A stretch of DNA of 64,000 bases from Anastrepha obliqua (Eukaryota; Arthropoda; Insecta; Diptera; Tephritidae). The stretch covers positions 34,756,001 to 34,820,000 of the forward strand of contig NC_072895.1 in assembly GCF_027943255.1 (NCBI RefSeq). The letters are read 5' to 3'. Below, in pieces: positions 59,945-64,000 of this stretch. The first letter of the stretch is position 1; each line of letters begins with the position of its first letter. Below the pieces are notes generated by a model that was given only the letters and a program-made list of their open reading frames with translations, was not told where the DNA came from and ran no database searches. Both the position numbers and the translations under genes were made by a program.

Positions 59945-60245
59945 ACTGTGACGCCATTTTCTTTTTTGTTGTTTCTCAATGTGTTTTTCTGAGAACAGTG
60001 GTTTTGATCATGTGAGACGGTCGGATATGTTCGCCTCCTCAGTCGTCATTCAATGGTGTTGATACTCACATGTATTCCCTTTTTGGCAAGAACTGATCGT
60101 TCTTGGCGTAGTCGCAAAGAAGTGTCCCGCTTAAAAAGTTGGACGATCACTTTATCCTGCTTTTTTGTCGTCACTCGCTTCAAACCGCGCTCGGAAAAGT
60201 CATCAACATTTTTGTGCACTTTATACCGCTGATTCCACATCACAA
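59945..60245 (-). mobile_element. Tc1-like transposase N-terminal fragment
   Basis: The minus strand encodes WNQRYKVHKNVDDFSERG, then KRVTTKKQDKVIVQLFKRD, then RQERSVLAKKGIHVSINTIE, followed by a stop and remnants of KPLLSEKHIEK type. This is the second helix-turn-helix of a Tc1-type transposase. It abuts the end of a SINE copy at about 59940. No catalytic domain remains. Confidence 0.6.
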
Positions 60246-60269
60246 AAACTTTTTTATTTATTTTTTAAT

Positions 60270-60770
<501 letters not shown>

Positions 60771-60921
60771 TTTTAAAACAGCTTTCCCAGTGAACTGGGA
60801 CCGGTTTCTAGTGGAAGGGGAAGGTCCAACGATCATTTTCCCCCACCACCCGATTCCCCGCGCGAGAAGGCTCATTACTTTTCAATCAATAAGAATTCAT
60901 TATCTGTTTCTTGAATGTATA

Positions 60922-62452
60922 CGGGGTGTGTTCAAAAAATAAGCTGAATTTTCATTTTTCTCAAAAAATATTCGTTTATTCATGAATTTCTATATAATCT
61001 CAGTGAGCAGGTACATTATCATGAAGCAAAAGCCATGAATTCTTTTCCACTATTCCGGGTGTTTTTTTTTCGTATTGCTGCATGCAAACGGCGCATAACT
61101 TCAAGGAAATACTCCTTATTTACCGTACGACCTTGTGGTAAGAACTCCTGATGCACTACGCCATGGTAATCGAAGAAAACAGTGAGCAAAGCGTTGACAT
61201 TTAATCGAACTTGGCGTGCTTTTTTTGGTCTTGGCTCTCCTGGACTCTTCAATTGGGACGATTGGGCTTTGATGTCATAATCCTATACCCTTTGTCACCA
61301 GTTATGACCCTTTTAAGCAAATCTGGATCAACGTTGATATCATTAAACAATTCCTGAGCGATGCTCATCCGACGTTGTTTATGATCAAAATTCAGCAATT
61401 TTGGAACGCACTTCGCTGTCACACGCTGCATGCCCAACATTTCCGAAAAGATGGCATGGCATGAGCCAACCGATATGCCGACATCTTCATCAACTTCTTT
61501 AATTGTGATTCGACGATTCTCCATAACAATTTTCTTTACTTTCTCCAACATTGTCATCGGTTGTTGATGAGCTGGGGCGTCCAAAGCGAGCGTCGTCATT
61601 CACATCTTCTCGACTTTCTGTGGAAAGCTTGTACCAATTGTAAACATTTTTCTGACTCAGAGTACGCTCACCACTGTCAACACTTCAAGTGTTTTTGAGC
61701 ACTTAATTCCATTTTTACACAACTTCTTTTTTTTTTTGCCTCCTTTATTAATTACACCTGTCGTATGACACTAAGTAATTCTTTCTACAGCTTGGATTTC
61801 ATAACATTAATCATTATCAATATTGCATTTTGGTTAAGTTTTTTTGTGTGTACATACATAGCTTTCAATTTTTCTAGTTATCAGCTGAGTTGGGGTTGGT
61901 CGTTTGAGCCGCCTGAAGTTTGCCCTTTCTGCTGATGGGAGTTGTCGTATGTCAGTATTTGTATGGTTAATTAAACGGGCAATATGATTTGTTTTGCGTT
62001 TGCGGATGATTTCTGCTACTGCGGATGATTTCTCGATGTTGAGGTCGCGATGAATATCTTCGTTTGGGACGTACCAAGGTGCATTGGTTATAGTTCTGAG
62101 TATTTTTGATTGTAGTCGTTGAATAATGTCAATGTTACTTTTACTTGCAGTTCCCTAGATTTCTGTGCCGTATGCCCAGATTGGCACAATCACAGTTTTG
62201 TATATAAGGGTTTTATTCAGCTTCTTTGATCCATTTTTTTCGATAGCAGAAAATCGCCGAACACGCAAAACACTTGTCTTATTTATGCCGCTCACAAACA
62301 AACTAAATCTGCTATATTGCTAAACCGTGAACATATCTTCGAGAACAACAAAAAAAAAAATTATAATCGAACAAAAAAAAATTATAATCGAAAGTAGAAT
62401 GTACGTTACCCGCGCAATTTAAAAATTCGACTTATCTTTTTAACACATCTCG
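60922..62452 (-). mobile_element. Degenerate mariner containing a nested retrotransposon fragment
   Basis: TA at 60920-60921 and 62453-62454 flank imperfect inverted ends (cggggtgtgttcaaaaa and its inverted, diverged partner). Minus-strand fragments match the same transposase family as the element at 49265-50580: helix-turn-helix region at 61440-61600, VITGDK near 61300, the RPKKARQVR stretch at 61200-61240 and HDNVPAH near 61015. The segment that should carry the third catalytic residue is missing. A foreign insertion separates the first exon-like part from the terminal repeat (61727-62221). Confidence 0.75.
61727..62221 (-). mobile_element. 5'-truncated jockey-type non-LTR retrotransposon, nested in a mariner
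   Basis: A T-run at 61727-61738 is the poly(A) tail of a minus-strand insert. Reading the minus strand from 62221 gives a clear reverse-transcriptase tail: VIVPIWAYGTEI, a stop, then GTASKSNIDIIQRLQSKIL and RTITNAPWYVPNEDIHRDL, and on to QLPSAERANFRRLK. This is the C-terminal region of jockey-clade reverse transcriptases. One in-frame TAG shows decay. The insertion point is located by comparison with the uninterrupted relative near 50330-50400. Confidence 0.8.
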
Positions 62453-63483
62453 TATGAGTAGTAGAAAGCCTATAAAATTATGTATGAAAAATGGCATTTT
62501 CAAAATACACTCCACTTCCTACTCCAGGTACAGATGTCAGCTCATTGGATGAAAATTCAGATGCAATTTGGGCATAATTGGGGCACCGTCCAGGCAATTT
62601 CGCGGCGAATGCTGCCATTCAAAGCTTATTCACATAAATTCTTTCTTTTTCACGGTGTTCCGGTGGCCTAGAGCTCGAAAATTTAAGGTTTTCTCAGGAA
62701 TTTTTTTTTACAATAAAAAATTAAAAACGATTTTTAAATTTTTTAAGCTTTTTATTTAACTTCTTTTACATACAAAAATGGAAAAAAATGGTAATTTTAA
62801 TAATTTAAAAAATGGCGCTGAAGTTGGCCCTCCCGAAAAATTGGACCTGGACGGTGTTGTCTATTTTGGCTCTTCTATTTATCTGAAACACAAAAACCAA
62901 AAAAATTATTAATCCGTATGACTGTAGCTGTGTCCTGTACTAGAATAAAAAAAAAATTGACAAAATGTCGCGGTTTTGAATTTGACACTCTAAAAATGGG
63001 GGGTTTTTTCAGTTTTTTAATCAAAAAAATACAAAATAATTTAAATAATAATATGATTCTAGTACGGGCGATAGCTATTCAGAGGATTCGGTTGTATAGT
63101 TTTTTGTTTGTTTGACAACACCAGGCCGGAGAAAGTAGTTTTAAGATAATTGAGTTTAAAGTTTTGAGAGTGGATAGTGCGACCATTGAAGGCGCCGCGT
63201 GACGATTCTGATTCTATCTGCTAAAACGGCTGTAGAATCGAAAATACTGAGAATATCCTTCCAAAAATTTGACAGTTTATTCTTAAAAGCCTTTACTTTC
63301 GAAATATCAAAAAAAAAAAAAACAAAAAAAAACACCAGTCTATCGGTTAGACGCGATAGAAGTGAAACCTTCCGTAAAACAAACTGAGAGAGAATAAGAC
63401 GAAAGCAGCATTAGGAGCAAGATAATTATAGGTTCATTATAATATTGCTATAAAGTTCATATTTTATTTTCTTCATTTTATTA
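62453..63483. other. No gene recognised
   Basis: AT-rich DNA with A-runs (62950, 63310). It may include the 3' part of the Helentron-like element whose ORF starts at 63885, but no terminus is seen. Confidence 0.4.
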
Positions 63484-63885
63484 TTATTCATCCTCAATGT
63501 TTTCAATTTTAACAAATGATACGAGTGGCTTATGATAGCTAAAATATGATACAAATGCTTTGGTTTCGATGTTGTCAACATATCTTTGAAATACCGCGTC
63601 AATGGTTGTTTTTGATCGTGTTGTCGATTCAGTGCGATTGTTACACATTTTTAAATTGAATGTTGTATTGAGAACGTCAATTAAAGGAACCGCCGTGTCC
63701 AATGCAAAATTTACGTTAAAATCGCCACTTAAAATCATTGGAACTTTATTGTAATCTTTTCTAAGTATCCGCGATACTTCTGGTGTATACTTTATTAAAT
63801 TTTCGTGAATGAATTCCGTGATGCTATTTATTGATTTTTTTTTCTGTCGATATTCCCGACACTTTTCTGCATTATTTTTCGGCAT
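63484..63885 (-). CDS. Helentron-like endonuclease ORF, truncated or chimeric (133 aa)
   Basis: The ORF starts at ATG 63885 with MPKNNAEKCREYRQKKK, a basic N-terminus common in insect transposon proteins. It then passes abruptly into the C-terminal half of an exonuclease/endonuclease/phosphatase domain: VPMILSGDFNVNFA (residues about 48-61), ESTTRSKTTIDAVFQRYVDN, then FVSYFSYHKPLVSF with the catalytic-type histidine. The N-terminal half of the nuclease fold, with its metal-binding glutamate, is absent. This domain in this sequence style is known from Helentron-type rolling-circle transposons. The direct joining of a protein start to a late domain suggests an internal deletion. No helicase or Rep motif is in the window. 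Confidence 0.5.
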   Translation of the reverse strand: MPKNNAEKCREYRQKKKSINSITEFIHENLIKYTPEVSRILRKDYNKVPMILSGDFNVNFALDTAVPLIDVLNTTFNLKMCNNRTESTTRSKTTIDAVFQRYVDNIETKAFVSYFSYHKPLVSFVKIENIEDE

Positions 63886-64000
63886 AATTGCGGTAAATAT
63901 TTAAAAAGTGAAAATATTTACGATTATAAAAATACACACGCGGTTGCTATTATGAGCGTCCCCAGCAAAACCTGCGTGACCGAAACTCTAACACAATTAC

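Overview
The window is nuclear DNA of a higher fly (Diptera, Brachycera). Two conserved genes identify it as an insect: a complete Megator/TPR nucleoporin gene on the plus strand and a complete ribosomal protein S23 gene on the minus strand. Short introns, ACAT/ATGT microsatellites and the mix of mariner families and tRNA-derived SINEs fit an acalyptrate fly, most likely a tephritid fruit fly. The species assignment is inference.

Layout. 1-20.5 kb: transposon debris with no conserved host gene. It holds a pogo-type remnant, several non-LTR 3' ends, SINEs, four inverted-repeat elements, a decayed Tc3-like transposase and an intact DD34D mariner (10377-11656). 20.6-35.3 kb: Megator (six coding exons, 22547-30291), flanked on both sides by inverted copies of one roughly 500 bp segment. 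30.4-39.6 kb: non-coding DNA with MITEs, a CR1/L2-like fragment and SINEs. 39.6-40.8 kb: RpS23 in three coding exons, the first contributing only four coding bases. 41-54 kb: dense mobile DNA, including a 460 bp TAACA satellite inside an inverted-repeat element, a LOA-type retrotransposon 3' end, two mariner remnants and two RNase-H-type non-LTR remnants. 54-59.6 kb: mostly unique sequence that may hold a long 5' untranslated exon of a plus-strand gene lying outside the window. 59.7-64 kb: SINE, Tc1 and mariner remnants, a jockey-type fragment nested in a mariner, and a Helentron-like endonuclease ORF.

The two host genes are functionally unrelated (nuclear pore basket and small ribosomal subunit). 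The rest is a record of repeated insertion, nesting and decay. Its most informative parts are a tRNA-derived SINE family with at least ten copies, several short inverted-repeat elements with readable target-site duplications, and one coding-intact mariner. I saw no bacterial-type operon, CRISPR array or conventional tRNA or rRNA gene. Repeat boundaries and family names come from reading alone, with no database search, and are approximate unless a target-site duplication is stated.
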